From: Bacillus sp. ISL-18
GTDB taxonomy: Bacteria; Bacillota; Bacilli; Bacillales; Cytobacillaceae
Assembly (NCBI RefSeq): GCF_018613415.1
Contig: NZ_JAGGQG010000006.1
Location: 354,201-418,200, forward strand
DNA: 64,000 bases
Direction of reading: 5' to 3'
This document shows positions 17,308 through 26,917 of this stretch, one piece after another (positions within the stretch are counted from its first letter, which is position 1; every line of letters begins with the position of its first letter). The position numbers and the translations under genes were made by a program. A model generated the notes under the pieces. That model saw only the letters and a program-made list of their open reading frames with translations, was not told where the DNA came from and made no database searches.

Positions 17308-19095
17308 ATGACGACATATAAAAATAGAAATGAAGTCCCCATCCAAGAAACATGGAATTTAGCCGATATCTATCCAACAATCAGTAAATGGGAACAAGAT
17401 TACCAATTAATTGAGAACATCGGTGCAAAACTTAAGCAATTCGATGGAAAAATTACCGACGGCCACTCTTTATATGAATACCTTAATCAAAGAGAGGAGC
17501 TTTCCTTCCATTTCAATAAAGTCTATGCCTATGCGATGTTAATGGTCGACGAAAATACTCGCGAGACACTCCCGCAGTCTCACTTAGATAAGGCAAAGCA
17601 GCTTAGTGTCAAAATCAGTGCGGCCACTTCCTTTTTTATGCCTTTTTTACTGAGCTTAGACGAAGAGACATTAAAGGGTTATATCAAAGAAGAAGAAAAA
17701 CTAAAATACTTTGAAGAAGACTTGCTTGACTCGTTTCGTTACAAAAAGCATGTCTTAAGTAAGGAACAAGAAGAAATTCTATCCCAATTAGGGGAAGCCT
17801 TGTCAGTCCCAGGTCACACCTTTGGAATGATCAATAACGCCGATATTAAATTTGGAGAAATAACGACCGAAAATGGTGACCGGGTTGAATTAACACGTGG
17901 GATGTATTCTAAATTAATTGAAGATGAAGTCCGTGATAAGCGAAGAGAGGCGTATAAGGCATATTATCAACCATATGTTCAATTAAAGAATTCGATTGCT
18001 GCTACCCTTTCTGCTGCCATTAAAAATAACGTCACTTTAGCGAAAATTCGTCAATATCCATCCGCTCTTGAAAAAGCACTGTTTGGTGATAAAGTACCGC
18101 GAGAGGTTTATGAGAATCTGATTCAAGTAACAAAAGACAATATCACTCCCATGCACAAGTATACAAGGATTCGCAAGGAGAAATTAAACATTGATGAAAT
18201 CCGACAGTACGACATGAGCGTTCCACTGGTCAGCGGGGTAAAACAAGTGATTTCCTATGAAGAGGCGTTTGAGACCATGCTGAAGGCTCTCGCTCCATTA
18301 GGTGAGGATTATTTAACGATATTGAAGGAGTTTAAAGACGGCCGTTATATTGATGTCCGTGAAACACCAGGTAAACGGTCCGGGGCCTATAATTTAGGTG
18401 TGTACGGTGTCCATCCGTTTATTCTCTTAAACCACCAGGATGATTTAGATAGTTTATTTACCCTTGTCCATGAATGCGGCCATGGTGTTCACAGCAAGCT
18501 AAGCTCTCAGTATCAGCCGCAAATTACGGCCGGTTACAGTATTTTTGTAGCAGAAGTAGCCTCGACTGTGAACGAGGTCCTCCTAATTAACTACTTATTA
18601 AAAAATGAAAAAGATCCAAAGGTTCGTCATCATTTGCTCAATCATTTCATTGACCAATTCAAAGGAACCTTTTTTACACAAGTCATGTTTGCTGAGTTCG
18701 AGATGAAAACACATGATATGGCCGAAAAGGGGATTCCGCTGAATGTAGAAGTATTTAACCAAACGTATGAAATGTTATTTAGGGAATACAATGGAGAAGA
18801 AATTGTCTTTGATGAGGAAGTCAAATATGGCTGGTCAAGAATTCCGCACTTTTACCGTCCTTTTTATGTGTATAAGTACGCGACAGGTTTTGCCTCTGCG
18901 ATCCATTTGGCGACAAAGATTTTAGAAGGAGACCAAGACACCATTCATTCATATTTAGAATTTCTAAAAAGCGGCAGCTCTGATTACCCGCTTGAACTGT
19001 TAAAGCAGACTGGGGTGGATTTAACTACTCCAGCTCCAATTGAAAATGCCCTTAAACGATTTGGAGAGCTTGTCGAAGAGTTTGCGCAAATCTAA
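17308..19095 (+). CDS. pepF: Oligoendopeptidase F
   Basis: This 595-residue cytosolic zinc metallopeptidase of family M3 contains HECGH at residues 388-392, with the downstream glutamate in SIFVAEVASTVNE as third zinc ligand. The length and the NLADIYPT start fit PepF, which degrades peptides of roughly 7-17 residues. The ATG is preceded by GAAGGGAG. A strong terminator follows, so it is monocistronic. Confidence 0.95.
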   Translation: MTTYKNRNEVPIQETWNLADIYPTISKWEQDYQLIENIGAKLKQFDGKITDGHSLYEYLNQREELSFHFNKVYAYAMLMVDENTRETLPQSHLDKAKQLSVKISAATSFFMPFLLSLDEETLKGYIKEEEKLKYFEEDLLDSFRYKKHVLSKEQEEILSQLGEALSVPGHTFGMINNADIKFGEITTENGDRVELTRGMYSKLIEDEVRDKRREAYKAYYQPYVQLKNSIAATLSAAIKNNVTLAKIRQYPSALEKALFGDKVPREVYENLIQVTKDNITPMHKYTRIRKEKLNIDEIRQYDMSVPLVSGVKQVISYEEAFETMLKALAPLGEDYLTILKEFKDGRYIDVRETPGKRSGAYNLGVYGVHPFILLNHQDDLDSLFTLVHECGHGVHSKLSSQYQPQITAGYSIFVAEVASTVNEVLLINYLLKNEKDPKVRHHLLNHFIDQFKGTFFTQVMFAEFEMKTHDMAEKGIPLNVEVFNQTYEMLFREYNGEEIVFDEEVKYGWSRIPHFYRPFYVYKYATGFASAIHLATKILEGDQDTIHSYLEFLKSGSSDYPLELLKQTGVDLTTPAPIENALKRFGELVEEFAQI

Positions 19096-19165
19096 TAAAA
19101 AAGCGCAAAGGTCTGAGGATGACAATTTTTAGGGGTCCATACTATATGCTTAATCTTATAAAAAG

Positions 19166-19198
19166 AACCCGAGGAAATCAGACACCTCGGGTTTTTTT
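19166..19198 (+). terminator. terminator after pepF
   Basis: AACCCGAGG pairs perfectly with CCTCGGGTT and is followed by a run of seven T. Confidence 0.9.
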
Positions 19199-19319
19199 AT
19201 GATTCTATGTACTTTATTCCCAATTTGTGGGTTCGGCCATTTTTTGTTTTTTTTACAGCTTTTTACTGTGAAGATTTGTTAGAATAGATGGTATAAACGA
19301 ATTTTAGGAGGATTCTAAA

Positions 19320-20234
19320 TTGGATTCTAAATTTAATAAACCAAAAGGGTTTGGAGAAATATTAGATCATACCTTTAGTTTGAGTAAGAACCGTTTTAAG
19401 GAATTTTTTATGATTTTAATTGTTTTTATGGGACCTGTTTATTTACTTCAAGCCATTATTCAAATGGCCACTGGGACCAGCTTTTTTCGGGAGATTGGAA
19501 AAGGCGGGCAATGGTATGAGCAAATCCTCTCCAATTTGGACAATTCCGGCTCGTTCGATTCTAGCAGTTTGGGGTCTGATATTGGCTTAATCATCGTTGG
19601 TCTAGTAAGTTTTCTGCTTTTTCCAGTTGCCGAGGCGGCAATTTTATTTGCAATCCGGCATATTCAAAAAAAGGAAGAATACACGGTGAGTTCTGTCATA
19701 AAGGAAGCATTCCGCCGATTCTGGCCGATCCTTGGCAGTTCTATTTTATTTGGACTGATTGTAATAGGAATTCTCGCGATTCCCATCTTGATTGTTGCGT
19801 TTACAGGCGCTGCCTTAGCAACCGCTATCCATCCAGCTGTAGGAATTTTGGTCGGACTTCTATTGTTTATAGGGTTTGCGATCGGTGTGGGACTTCTGAT
19901 TACGCGCTGGAGCTTTTATTTTGGTTCAGTGGTCCTTGATAAGGTTTCACCAGGCTTTGGCAGGAGCTGGAGGTTGTCACGGAAAAGAACATGGGTATTG
20001 TTTGGTCTCTATATTGTCTTTTACTTAATTGTTTCCATTATAAGCTTTGCTGTTCAATTGACGTTTGGCGCACTTTTAGGGGACAGTGTAGTATTGGGAT
20101 TGATTACAAATTTGGTATCATTATTTACCACGATGATTTTCTCAGTTGGCTATGGGATTATGTATTTTGATTTAAAAACAAGAAATGGTGCTGAGGATTT
20201 AAAGGAATTGATTGATGATTATCAGTCAATCTAA
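19320..20234 (+). CDS. Multi-pass membrane protein at the head of the MoxR/DUF58 cluster
   Basis: This 304-residue protein begins with a short soluble stretch (KPKGFGEILDHTFSLSKNRFKEF) and then has about six hydrophobic segments with glycine-rich turns. The N-terminal pattern is that of the glycerophosphodiester phosphodiesterase-type membrane domain or DUF7847 group, without any catalytic domain. The start is TTG at 19320 behind TTAGGAGG. It is followed after 20 bases by the DUF4129 gene, so it is the first gene of the cluster. Function unknown. Confidence 0.7.
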   Translation: MDSKFNKPKGFGEILDHTFSLSKNRFKEFFMILIVFMGPVYLLQAIIQMATGTSFFREIGKGGQWYEQILSNLDNSGSFDSSSLGSDIGLIIVGLVSFLLFPVAEAAILFAIRHIQKKEEYTVSSVIKEAFRRFWPILGSSILFGLIVIGILAIPILIVAFTGAALATAIHPAVGILVGLLLFIGFAIGVGLLITRWSFYFGSVVLDKVSPGFGRSWRLSRKRTWVLFGLYIVFYLIVSIISFAVQLTFGALLGDSVVLGLITNLVSLFTTMIFSVGYGIMYFDLKTRNGAEDLKELIDDYQSI

Positions 20235-20254
20235 CTACCTAAAAGGTGATGGCT

Positions 20255-20896
20255 ATGTTAAATGCAAACAAAGCACGAGACAATATTGAAGAAATTCTCA
20301 AAAAACAGGAGTATCAAGTTTATTACGCTCAGTCTAAAGGGTTAATCGAAACCTGGTGGGAAAAGGCAAAAGAATGGATTGCGGCACAGCTGGATAAATT
20401 GTTCCCTTCTATTAAAACAGCCAGCAATGCCTCAAGTGCTATTTTAATCGCTATTATTGCCGTCGTGATTTTATTGTTAGCTTGGGCAGCATTTATTCTC
20501 ATCCGTCATACGCGCAGAAATCGATTACTGCGGAAACAGAAGCCACTTCAATCATTAAAGAATTGGAATTGGACATACGTGCAGCATTTGGAAGAAGCGG
20601 AGAAACTCGAATCCCTCGGTGAATATACAGAATCAATCAGACACCTTTTTTTAGCCATGCTTCTTTACTATCATGAAAATTCATGGGTCGAAGCTAGGAT
20701 CTGGAAGACAAATTGGGATTACTACGAGGAACTTAGAACAGTAAATCAGCAAGATGCTGACCAATTTAATAATCTTGCTCACTTTTTTGAGGATGTCGCC
20801 TATGGGGAACGAAAGGTAAGCCTTGAAGAGTATCAGCCATTCCGAACCAAGATTAACGAAATAGTGGGAGAAAGGGGGGGGGAAAGAAGTCAATGA
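20255..20896 (+). CDS. DUF4129 domain protein
   Basis: The protein has one transmembrane helix (around residues 60-82, AILIAIIAVVILLLAW) between an N-terminal region with paired tryptophans (WWEKAKEWIAAQLDKL) and a C-terminal cytosolic DUF4129 domain with helical, aromatic-rich sequence. Earlier in-frame GTG and ATG codons exist (20246, 20249), but AAAAGG at 20241-20246 is spaced correctly only for the ATG at 20255, giving 213 residues. The 3' end overlaps the next gene by four bases. In many bacteria DUF4129 proteins are encoded next to MoxR and DUF58 genes. Confidence 0.8.
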   Translation: MLNANKARDNIEEILKKQEYQVYYAQSKGLIETWWEKAKEWIAAQLDKLFPSIKTASNASSAILIAIIAVVILLLAWAAFILIRHTRRNRLLRKQKPLQSLKNWNWTYVQHLEEAEKLESLGEYTESIRHLFLAMLLYYHENSWVEARIWKTNWDYYEELRTVNQQDADQFNNLAHFFEDVAYGERKVSLEEYQPFRTKINEIVGERGGERSQ

Positions 20897-22026
20897 ATCA
20901 GGCAAAAATACGTGGATTGATTTGGTTTGCCGTACTCTTCTTGCTCTTTATAGGAGTGAGCTATTTTTCCTTTGCACCAAAACCCAAAATATACCCGGAT
21001 TACGTAACCACCTCACCATCTCCTACAGGCGTGAAGGCGTTATATACATATTTAGAAAAAGAAAAAGGCGTAAAGAGCTGGAACCATTCGCCCGTGTTAC
21101 TACCAAATCGGGACCAAAACCAAATGCTTATAATGGTTGAACCCGCTTTTACACCAGAAAAAGAGTTGATGCAGGCATATGTCGATTATATGAAGGCTGG
21201 AAATACGATTTTGTTAGTTCAAACGAATCCAAAAGGGATGTTTACGATCGACGCGGATTTTATTGAAAAGGATCTTTCGCAAAACGAATTATCGACGAAG
21301 GTAAAGGATCAGAACGATCAATTAAAAAAAGCAGAAGTGAAATCTGATGTTCGAATTCGCCCAATGAAAAGCGATGAACTGCTACTGTCTGATCAGGCTG
21401 GACCAATCGCAGTAAAAAGAACCATTGGGAAGGGACATCTCATCGTTGCGATCACTCCAGAGTGGTTGACCAATGCTAAACTATTGAAAAAAGATCATTT
21501 ACCCCTTAGTTTTGAACTTTTAAACGAAGGAAATCCAGACACATTGTTGTTTGATGAGTATATACATGTTGGAGAGAACGAGCCGAACCTCTTAACTGTT
21601 TATCCAATCTGGTTCTTGGTTCTTCTTTTGCAAGGAATCCTTTTCATAATGCTCTGGTTATGGTATAGGGGAAAAAGGTTTGGTCCTTTATTAAGCGAAC
21701 GGGAAGAGTGGGTCCGCTTTAGTGATGAAGGGATCCAAGCGATTGCCGCCTGGTATGTAAAGGGCAGACGTTATCATGATTCACTTCAAATTCAAGCAGA
21801 TTATGTTAAGCTGCTGCTTCAAGAACGCTGGAATATTCCTTATAGTAAAGAATGGCAGGATCTAGCTCCTTATGTTGAAAGAAAGTGGCTTAAAATGTCT
21901 ATCCATGAAATGAAAGCATTCCTTAACGGCTTAGCAGCCATTCTAAACCAAGAAAAAATCAATAAACAAGAATACCTTTTATGGTCAAGAAAACTAGAGG
22001 AATTACGAAACGAGGTTGAATCATGA
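20893..22026 (+). CDS. DUF4350 domain protein
   Basis: This 377-residue protein has an N-terminal transmembrane segment (about 8-25), an extracytoplasmic domain of about 200 residues of DUF4350 type with a glutamine amidotransferase-like fold (start SPTGVKALYTYLE, NTILLVQTNP), a second membrane helix around 235-258 (FLVLLLQGILFIMLWLWY) and a cytosolic tail. It overlaps the DUF4129 gene upstream by four bases and the MoxR gene downstream by four bases, which points to strict coupled expression. The role of the external domain is unknown. Confidence 0.8.
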   Translation: MNQAKIRGLIWFAVLFLLFIGVSYFSFAPKPKIYPDYVTTSPSPTGVKALYTYLEKEKGVKSWNHSPVLLPNRDQNQMLIMVEPAFTPEKELMQAYVDYMKAGNTILLVQTNPKGMFTIDADFIEKDLSQNELSTKVKDQNDQLKKAEVKSDVRIRPMKSDELLLSDQAGPIAVKRTIGKGHLIVAITPEWLTNAKLLKKDHLPLSFELLNEGNPDTLLFDEYIHVGENEPNLLTVYPIWFLVLLLQGILFIMLWLWYRGKRFGPLLSEREEWVRFSDEGIQAIAAWYVKGRRYHDSLQIQADYVKLLLQERWNIPYSKEWQDLAPYVERKWLKMSIHEMKAFLNGLAAILNQEKINKQEYLLWSRKLEELRNEVES

Positions 22027-22952
22027 AAACAGAATTAACAGCTTTTATTGAAAAATATGAGGAGCGAATCTTAGGTCAGAGCCTTAATATCAGGCTCCTT
22101 CTTTCTGCCATCCTTTCTGGTGGACATGTCCTGTTGGAAGGAGTGCCAGGCACCGGTAAAACGCAAATGGTCCGGACGCTTGCCGACCTTCTTGGAGGCA
22201 GTTTTAATCGGATTCAGTTTACACCGGATTTACTGCCAAGTGATATTACCGGCAGCATGATTTATAACATGAAAGAAGGCACGTTTCAAACTCTAAAGGG
22301 CCCGATTTTTACGAATATCCTGTTAGCCGATGAAATCAACCGAACACCTGCTAAGACACAAGCGGCCCTTTTAGAGGCGATGGAAGAAAAACAGGTGACC
22401 ATCCAGGGAGAAACTTATCAATTGCCTGATGTATTTTTTGTGGTGGCTACGCAAAACCCAATTGAATTTGAGGGTACATATCCACTTCCAGAGGCACAGC
22501 AGGACCGTTTTTTATTTAAACTTTATATTGATTTTCCCTCTTTTGAAGAAGAGAAAAATGTACTAAAACTAGTCATTGAAAACAGTTTCGCAGAAAATTC
22601 GCTCTCTTCCATCCTTGATATCGAAACCTTTATGGAGATAAGAAAGGAAATTGAGAAGGTAACGGTGAGTGAAACGGTGCTTGGTTATATATTACAGATC
22701 GTGAGAAAAACACGTGAGTCAGAATCGATCCGCTTTGGGGCGAGTACAAGGGCAGGAATCTCGATCGGTAAAGCTGCCCAAGCGTGGGCGTATCTATTAG
22801 GGAGGGACTATGTAACGCCAGATGATATTAAAAAGGTTGCTAAACCGGCCTTACGTCACCGGATTCAAGTCTCTCCACATATAGAATTGGAGGGAGTAAC
22901 CGTTGACCAAATCATTGAAGAGCTTGTGGGCTCGGTTCCTGTTCCAAGATAG
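22023..22952 (+). CDS. MoxR family AAA+ ATPase
   Basis: The 309-residue protein has Walker A GVPGTGKT (40-47), the MoxR-type Walker B LLADEINRTPAKTQ, a sensor in VATQNPIEFEGTYPLPEAQQ and the C-terminal lid with HRIQVSP. MoxR ATPases act as chaperones that assemble or activate partner complexes, usually together with a VWA or DUF58 protein. The start ATG overlaps the stop of the DUF4350 gene (ATGA), and the gene itself overlaps the DUF58 gene by 50 bases. Confidence 0.93.
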   Translation: MKTELTAFIEKYEERILGQSLNIRLLLSAILSGGHVLLEGVPGTGKTQMVRTLADLLGGSFNRIQFTPDLLPSDITGSMIYNMKEGTFQTLKGPIFTNILLADEINRTPAKTQAALLEAMEEKQVTIQGETYQLPDVFFVVATQNPIEFEGTYPLPEAQQDRFLFKLYIDFPSFEEEKNVLKLVIENSFAENSLSSILDIETFMEIRKEIEKVTVSETVLGYILQIVRKTRESESIRFGASTRAGISIGKAAQAWAYLLGRDYVTPDDIKKVAKPALRHRIQVSPHIELEGVTVDQIIEELVGSVPVPR

Positions 22953-24261
22953 AGGCATCTTACCTGCCAAACGGCTATTGATCCTCTATTTGATTTTATC
23001 TCTAGTTTTCGTGATGTGTGCGACCATCGGTTTGTCCTGGTCCTATGTCATTACCTTTAATATCCTGACTCTTTGTCTTAGTTTAGTGGATTTACTTTTT
23101 TCACCCTCTAAAACACAGCTCGCTTTTACTCGGGCTCTGCCTAAAGAAATGGAAAGAGGGCTCACATATCCAATTGAAATAGAGGTTAACAATTTCTCTT
23201 CCTATTCTTTACTGTACCGATTAAAGGACGGATTGCCGCAGTCCTTTGACAGGCCGTTTCCGCTGAAAGGATTTATTCCAAAGAATTCTGCAGTTGTGGT
23301 TACCTATCATTCTACTGCAGCTGTCAGAGGAGAATATCAGGTTCAAAAATTGTATTTTCGCTATCGCAGCCGCTTGGGTTTATGGGAAAAACAGACAACC
23401 GTTTCCTTACCGGAATCGGTGAAAGTGATTCCAGATTTAACCGAGACCAAGCAATTCTTAGAAAATGCGCAAAGCTTCTTAAAGTATGAGGGATTACACA
23501 TCCGCAGACAGCGAAGTGGTGTTGGTGATTTTTCGAAAATCCGTGAGTTTGTAGTTGGTGACGATCCGCGAAAGATAAACTGGCGCCAAACAGCGAAATT
23601 GCGGGAAATCATGACCAATGACTATGAACCGGAGCACGGCAAATATGTTACGATTTTAATTGATTGCGGTCGGATGATGGGAGCAGAATTAAAAAAGGGA
23701 AATCGGTTGGAAAAGGCGTTAGAAGCAGCCCTGACTGTTACGGCAGCAGCATTAAAGAAAGGCGATTATGTTTCTGTTTTAGCTTTTTCAAAAGAAATCC
23801 ACGTATTTGTTCCCCCGGCTAAAGGAATGGCACACTTACAGACGATATTACACGCCATTTACAATCTAAAGGTAGACGCAGCTGAGTCGAATTATAGCTC
23901 CGTCCTACGGTATTTAGAAACGGTGCAAAAGAAACGGAGTCTGCTGCTTTTATTTAGTGATGTCCGAACTTTTTTACACGAGGAAAGTGCCTTGGCTTAT
24001 TTACAACGGCTTCGTCAACGTCATTTGTTTTTGATGATTGGGATAGAAGACCAGACCTTACTAAAGAGAGTAAACGATGTGCCTGGAACGGTACAGAAAG
24101 CAATGGTGAAAAGTATTGCCCAGCAGCAATTGCTTATTAAAAAGCGGGAAAAGAACAAATGGGAAAAACAAGGCCTCCAAATGATTGAGGCCCGTGAGGA
24201 AAAATTGGCGGTCACCGCTGTCTCCCATTATATTGAGATTATGAATCAAAATCTTTTATAG
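22903..24261 (+). CDS. DUF58 domain protein (MoxR partner)
   Basis: This 452-residue protein has two N-terminal membrane helices (about 22-60), a beta-rich domain, then the DUF58 core with SGVGDFSKIREFVVGDDPRKINWRQ in two adjoining pieces, followed by a von Willebrand factor A-like fold (VTILIDCGRMMG). The TTG at 22903 inside moxR is preceded by GGAGGGAG at the proper distance, so the 50-base overlap is probably real. DUF58 proteins are the usual MoxR substrates or partners. Its 3' end overlaps the converging SpoIIM-family gene by 23 bases. Confidence 0.88.
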   Translation: MTKSLKSLWARFLFQDRGILPAKRLLILYLILSLVFVMCATIGLSWSYVITFNILTLCLSLVDLLFSPSKTQLAFTRALPKEMERGLTYPIEIEVNNFSSYSLLYRLKDGLPQSFDRPFPLKGFIPKNSAVVVTYHSTAAVRGEYQVQKLYFRYRSRLGLWEKQTTVSLPESVKVIPDLTETKQFLENAQSFLKYEGLHIRRQRSGVGDFSKIREFVVGDDPRKINWRQTAKLREIMTNDYEPEHGKYVTILIDCGRMMGAELKKGNRLEKALEAALTVTAAALKKGDYVSVLAFSKEIHVFVPPAKGMAHLQTILHAIYNLKVDAAESNYSSVLRYLETVQKKRSLLLLFSDVRTFLHEESALAYLQRLRQRHLFLMIGIEDQTLLKRVNDVPGTVQKAMVKSIAQQQLLIKKREKNKWEKQGLQMIEAREEKLAVTAVSHYIEIMNQNLL

Positions 24262-25219
24262 GCTGGGCTTTGGCTAGCTTTAATTTACCAATTAAGACAT
24301 AGAGGATCAGGCCGGCAACTGTTAGCACTGCGACGATATATTTTGCTTCTAGCGAAATCTTCGCTGGTGTAATAAATCCTTCAATAATACCAGCAATCAC
24401 AAATAATGGGATCGTACCAAGCAGAAGCTGAACAGACCGTTTGGCCTGCTGCTTTAGTTGCCAGCCTCTTGTGTATTGCCCTGGAACAAAGAGCTTGTAG
24501 CCCATTAAAAGCCCCGCACCGCCGGCGATAAAAATAGCTGTAAGCTCGATCATTCCGTGTGGAACTATATAAGCCCAAAAATCATAGGATTTGCCGTGAT
24601 GCCAAAAAAGCGCGGCCAGTGCTCCAATAATAATTCCGTTGTAAACCATTAAATAAACGGTAACGAGCCCAAAGGTTATACCTCCGGCGAAGGCAAAAAT
24701 GCCTACTTTAATATTGTTCGTCATTATACTCGCCGACATGAGTGATGAATCCACGGCATTAGTGCCCTTTCCAAGTTTGCTAGGATCGACGCCTTGTGAA
24801 ATCTCCGCAGGAAGGATCGAATAAATATGGAGCGGATCATTCATAACCGACAGAAAGCTTCCAATCGCTCCAATTAAAAATAAAATCATCGCCGCAGCGA
24901 CAAATTTCCACTGCTCTAGCAATAAACCAATAAATTTTGTACTAAAGAAATACCGAATTTGTTTAATGCTCGACACCTGGTCTTTGTATAGGAGGTTATG
25001 TGCTTTCGACACAAGGCCGTTTAAATAGGGCGTTACCTCATCATTTGGAAAATAGGTTTGACTGTAGGAAAGATTTTGCGCTGCTTTTTGATATAAGCGA
25101 TAAAACTGCGTAATCGTTTCACCTGTATAATTCTTTTTTCGTTTGCTTAATTGGCTAACGAATTGTTCCAATTGCTTCCATTCTTCACGGTGCATTTTGA
25201 CAAATTGCTTGAGATTCAC
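24239..25219 (-). CDS. Stage II sporulation protein M family (DUF95) membrane protein
   Basis: The protein of about 326 residues has a charged N-terminal cytosolic part (about 100 residues) and then six or more hydrophobic segments, including IGSFLSVMNDP and GGITFGLVTVYLMVYNGIIIG (split here) and VPHGMIELTAIFIAGGAGL, the SpoIIM/DUF95 pattern. An in-frame ATG exists further upstream at 25318, but the GTG at 25219 has AGAGGTG at ideal spacing and a family-like start, so I choose it. It is convergent with the DUF58 gene and divergent from the RDD gene, the same set of families that is clustered in many Gram-positives. It is unlikely to be the canonical engulfment SpoIIM, given length and context. 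Confidence 0.82.
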   Translation of the reverse strand: MNLKQFVKMHREEWKQLEQFVSQLSKRKKNYTGETITQFYRLYQKAAQNLSYSQTYFPNDEVTPYLNGLVSKAHNLLYKDQVSSIKQIRYFFSTKFIGLLLEQWKFVAAAMILFLIGAIGSFLSVMNDPLHIYSILPAEISQGVDPSKLGKGTNAVDSSLMSASIMTNNIKVGIFAFAGGITFGLVTVYLMVYNGIIIGALAALFWHHGKSYDFWAYIVPHGMIELTAIFIAGGAGLLMGYKLFVPGQYTRGWQLKQQAKRSVQLLLGTIPLFVIAGIIEGFITPAKISLEAKYIVAVLTVAGLILYVLIGKLKLAKAQPIKDFDS

Positions 25220-25337
25220 TTTGACACCTCTTTTACGAGCTATGTAATTTTTTATACTTTTCTCCTTATTATAGAAAATTAGTAGGAAAATAGAAACCAT
25301 AACAGACAAAATCAACAAGATTCAAGGGGGAAATTTG

Positions 25338-26141
25338 ATGAAAGAAGATCATTTAGATATTAAAACACCTGAATATGTAGCGATTCAGTTTCAGATCGCG
25401 GGGTTAGGAAGCAGGGCGGCAGCTTTTATTATCGACCAAGTACTGTTAATGCTTGTAAATATTTTGATTGTTGTGGCCCTTTTTTTTGTTATGGATGGAA
25501 TCGAACAGCTGCCTTTTTTTCTTACCAGTAGTTCTTTTCCAATCGCGGTTGTCGTTATTGGCTTGTTTGTCCTAAATTGGGGCTACTTCTTTTTCTTTGA
25601 GTTTTTTTCGGGTGGTCGCACCCTTGGTAAAAAAATAGTCGGAATCCGCGTCATTCAGGAGAATGGGCACAGTATTACCTTACTTTCTAGTTTTATTCGA
25701 AATCTGGTTCGTTTAATTGATTCGCTGCCGACTGCCTATTTTCTCGGTATCGTAATGATTTTTTTCCATTCCAAACATAAACGGCTTGGCGATCTGGTCG
25801 CTGGTACGATTGTCGTTCATGAACGCAAGGCAAAAAAGAAAAAGAAGCTTACACCGATTGAAAAAGAAATTAATCACAGAGGACTTAGCGAGAACGATCT
25901 TGAAATCGATGAATGGTCCTTAAAATCCTTTTCATCTAAGGACTGGAAGTTAATCAGCACCTACGCGAACCGATTTAATCAGTTACCCCTGGAAGAACGA
26001 AATCAACTGACAAACCAGATTGCTGACTTGCTGCTTCCTAAGTCTGGAATTGACGTGAATGGAAAAAATGATACTGAATTAGAGAATGATCTTCTAGTTC
26101 TTTACTTAATTCTTAAGGATGAATGGGAGTTTGAGCTTTGA
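25338..26141 (+). CDS. RDD family membrane protein
   Basis: The 267-residue protein has the RDD domain: AGLGSRAAAFIIDQ with the conserved arginine and aspartate, three membrane helices, GGRTLGKKIVGIRV and KRLGDLVAGT. A cytosolic tail of about 100 charged residues follows. The ATG at 25338 is favoured by the AAGGGGG upstream; a TTG three bases earlier is also possible. RDD proteins are probably transporters or membrane scaffolds and often sit beside SpoIIM-family and DUF58 genes, as here. Confidence 0.88.
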   Translation: MKEDHLDIKTPEYVAIQFQIAGLGSRAAAFIIDQVLLMLVNILIVVALFFVMDGIEQLPFFLTSSSFPIAVVVIGLFVLNWGYFFFFEFFSGGRTLGKKIVGIRVIQENGHSITLLSSFIRNLVRLIDSLPTAYFLGIVMIFFHSKHKRLGDLVAGTIVVHERKAKKKKKLTPIEKEINHRGLSENDLEIDEWSLKSFSSKDWKLISTYANRFNQLPLEERNQLTNQIADLLLPKSGIDVNGKNDTELENDLLVLYLILKDEWEFEL

Positions 26142-26241
26142 GTTTAAAGGGTAAATAGATAGAATGTGGATCGTCCGTATGAGATTCAGTGAAGAGCAAA
26201 TACTTCCTAATGTAATCATCAATTTTGGAAAGGAGTAGCCG

Positions 26242-26817
26242 ATGCATTGGTATGAGAAATTAAATCAATATTTCCCAATCGAAGAAATGAAATCAAAAGA
26301 GCATATGGAGACTTTACTTAAAGAGCGTTCTGAAATCTATTATAAAGATGAAGGACCCAATCATGTTTTAATGTACGTAGAACTTGAAAATTTTATATTT
26401 ATCGATTATCTTTTCGTTTCAAAAAATGCTCGCGGTCAAGGACTAGGTAATAAACTACTAGAAAAAATGAAGCGTAAGGGAAAGCCGATTATTCTCGAAG
26501 TAGAACTAGTGAATTATGAAGATAGTGATACTGAAAAGCGGCTTCGTTTTTATAAGCGAGTAGGATTTCAACATGCAGAGTCCATAGGATATGAAAGAAG
26601 ATCACTAGCAACAAATGAGATTAACAAAATGGAAATACTTTATTGGGCTCCAAACAATGAGTCTGAAGAAATGATATTTGAAGCGATGGAAAAAACATAC
26701 AATTTAATTCATACTTATAAAGACAAGCACTTTTATGGAAAATCGTATCAACCTGTTGAAGAGGTCCTAACCTTTAATCATGAATCTGAAAATAGTAACA
26801 TTCTTGAAGGTTTGTAA
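26242..26817 (+). CDS. GNAT family N-acetyltransferase
   Basis: The 191-residue protein has a GNAT core at about residues 40-115: IDYLFVSKNARGQGLGNKLLEKM holds the acetyl-CoA pyrophosphate loop (RGQGLG), followed by FYKRVGFQHAES. A C-terminal extension of about 60 residues is unassigned. The substrate is unknown. It starts behind GGAAAGGAG and ends before a strong terminator, so it is a single gene. Confidence 0.85.
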   Translation: MHWYEKLNQYFPIEEMKSKEHMETLLKERSEIYYKDEGPNHVLMYVELENFIFIDYLFVSKNARGQGLGNKLLEKMKRKGKPIILEVELVNYEDSDTEKRLRFYKRVGFQHAESIGYERRSLATNEINKMEILYWAPNNESEEMIFEAMEKTYNLIHTYKDKHFYGKSYQPVEEVLTFNHESENSNILEGL

Positions 26818-26832
26818 AATCTTTGTTTTTTA

Positions 26833-26867
26833 AACCCAGCACTTTTAAAAGGTGCTGGGTTTTTTTA
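26833..26867 (+). terminator. terminator after the GNAT gene
   Basis: AAACCCAGCACTTTT pairs with AAAAGGTGCTGGGTTT (one extra base) and continues into seven T. Confidence 0.9.
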
Positions 26868-26917
26868 TCCATTTACCAAAGTAAATGGAATGAGGTGCTT
26901 TTTGGAATTGCTTAATA

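Noticed and set aside
24239..25219. Calling this gene the canonical engulfment protein SpoIIM
   Set aside because: It is longer than SpoIIM, has an extra cytosolic N-terminus and lies with MoxR/DUF58/RDD genes, so only family membership is claimed.
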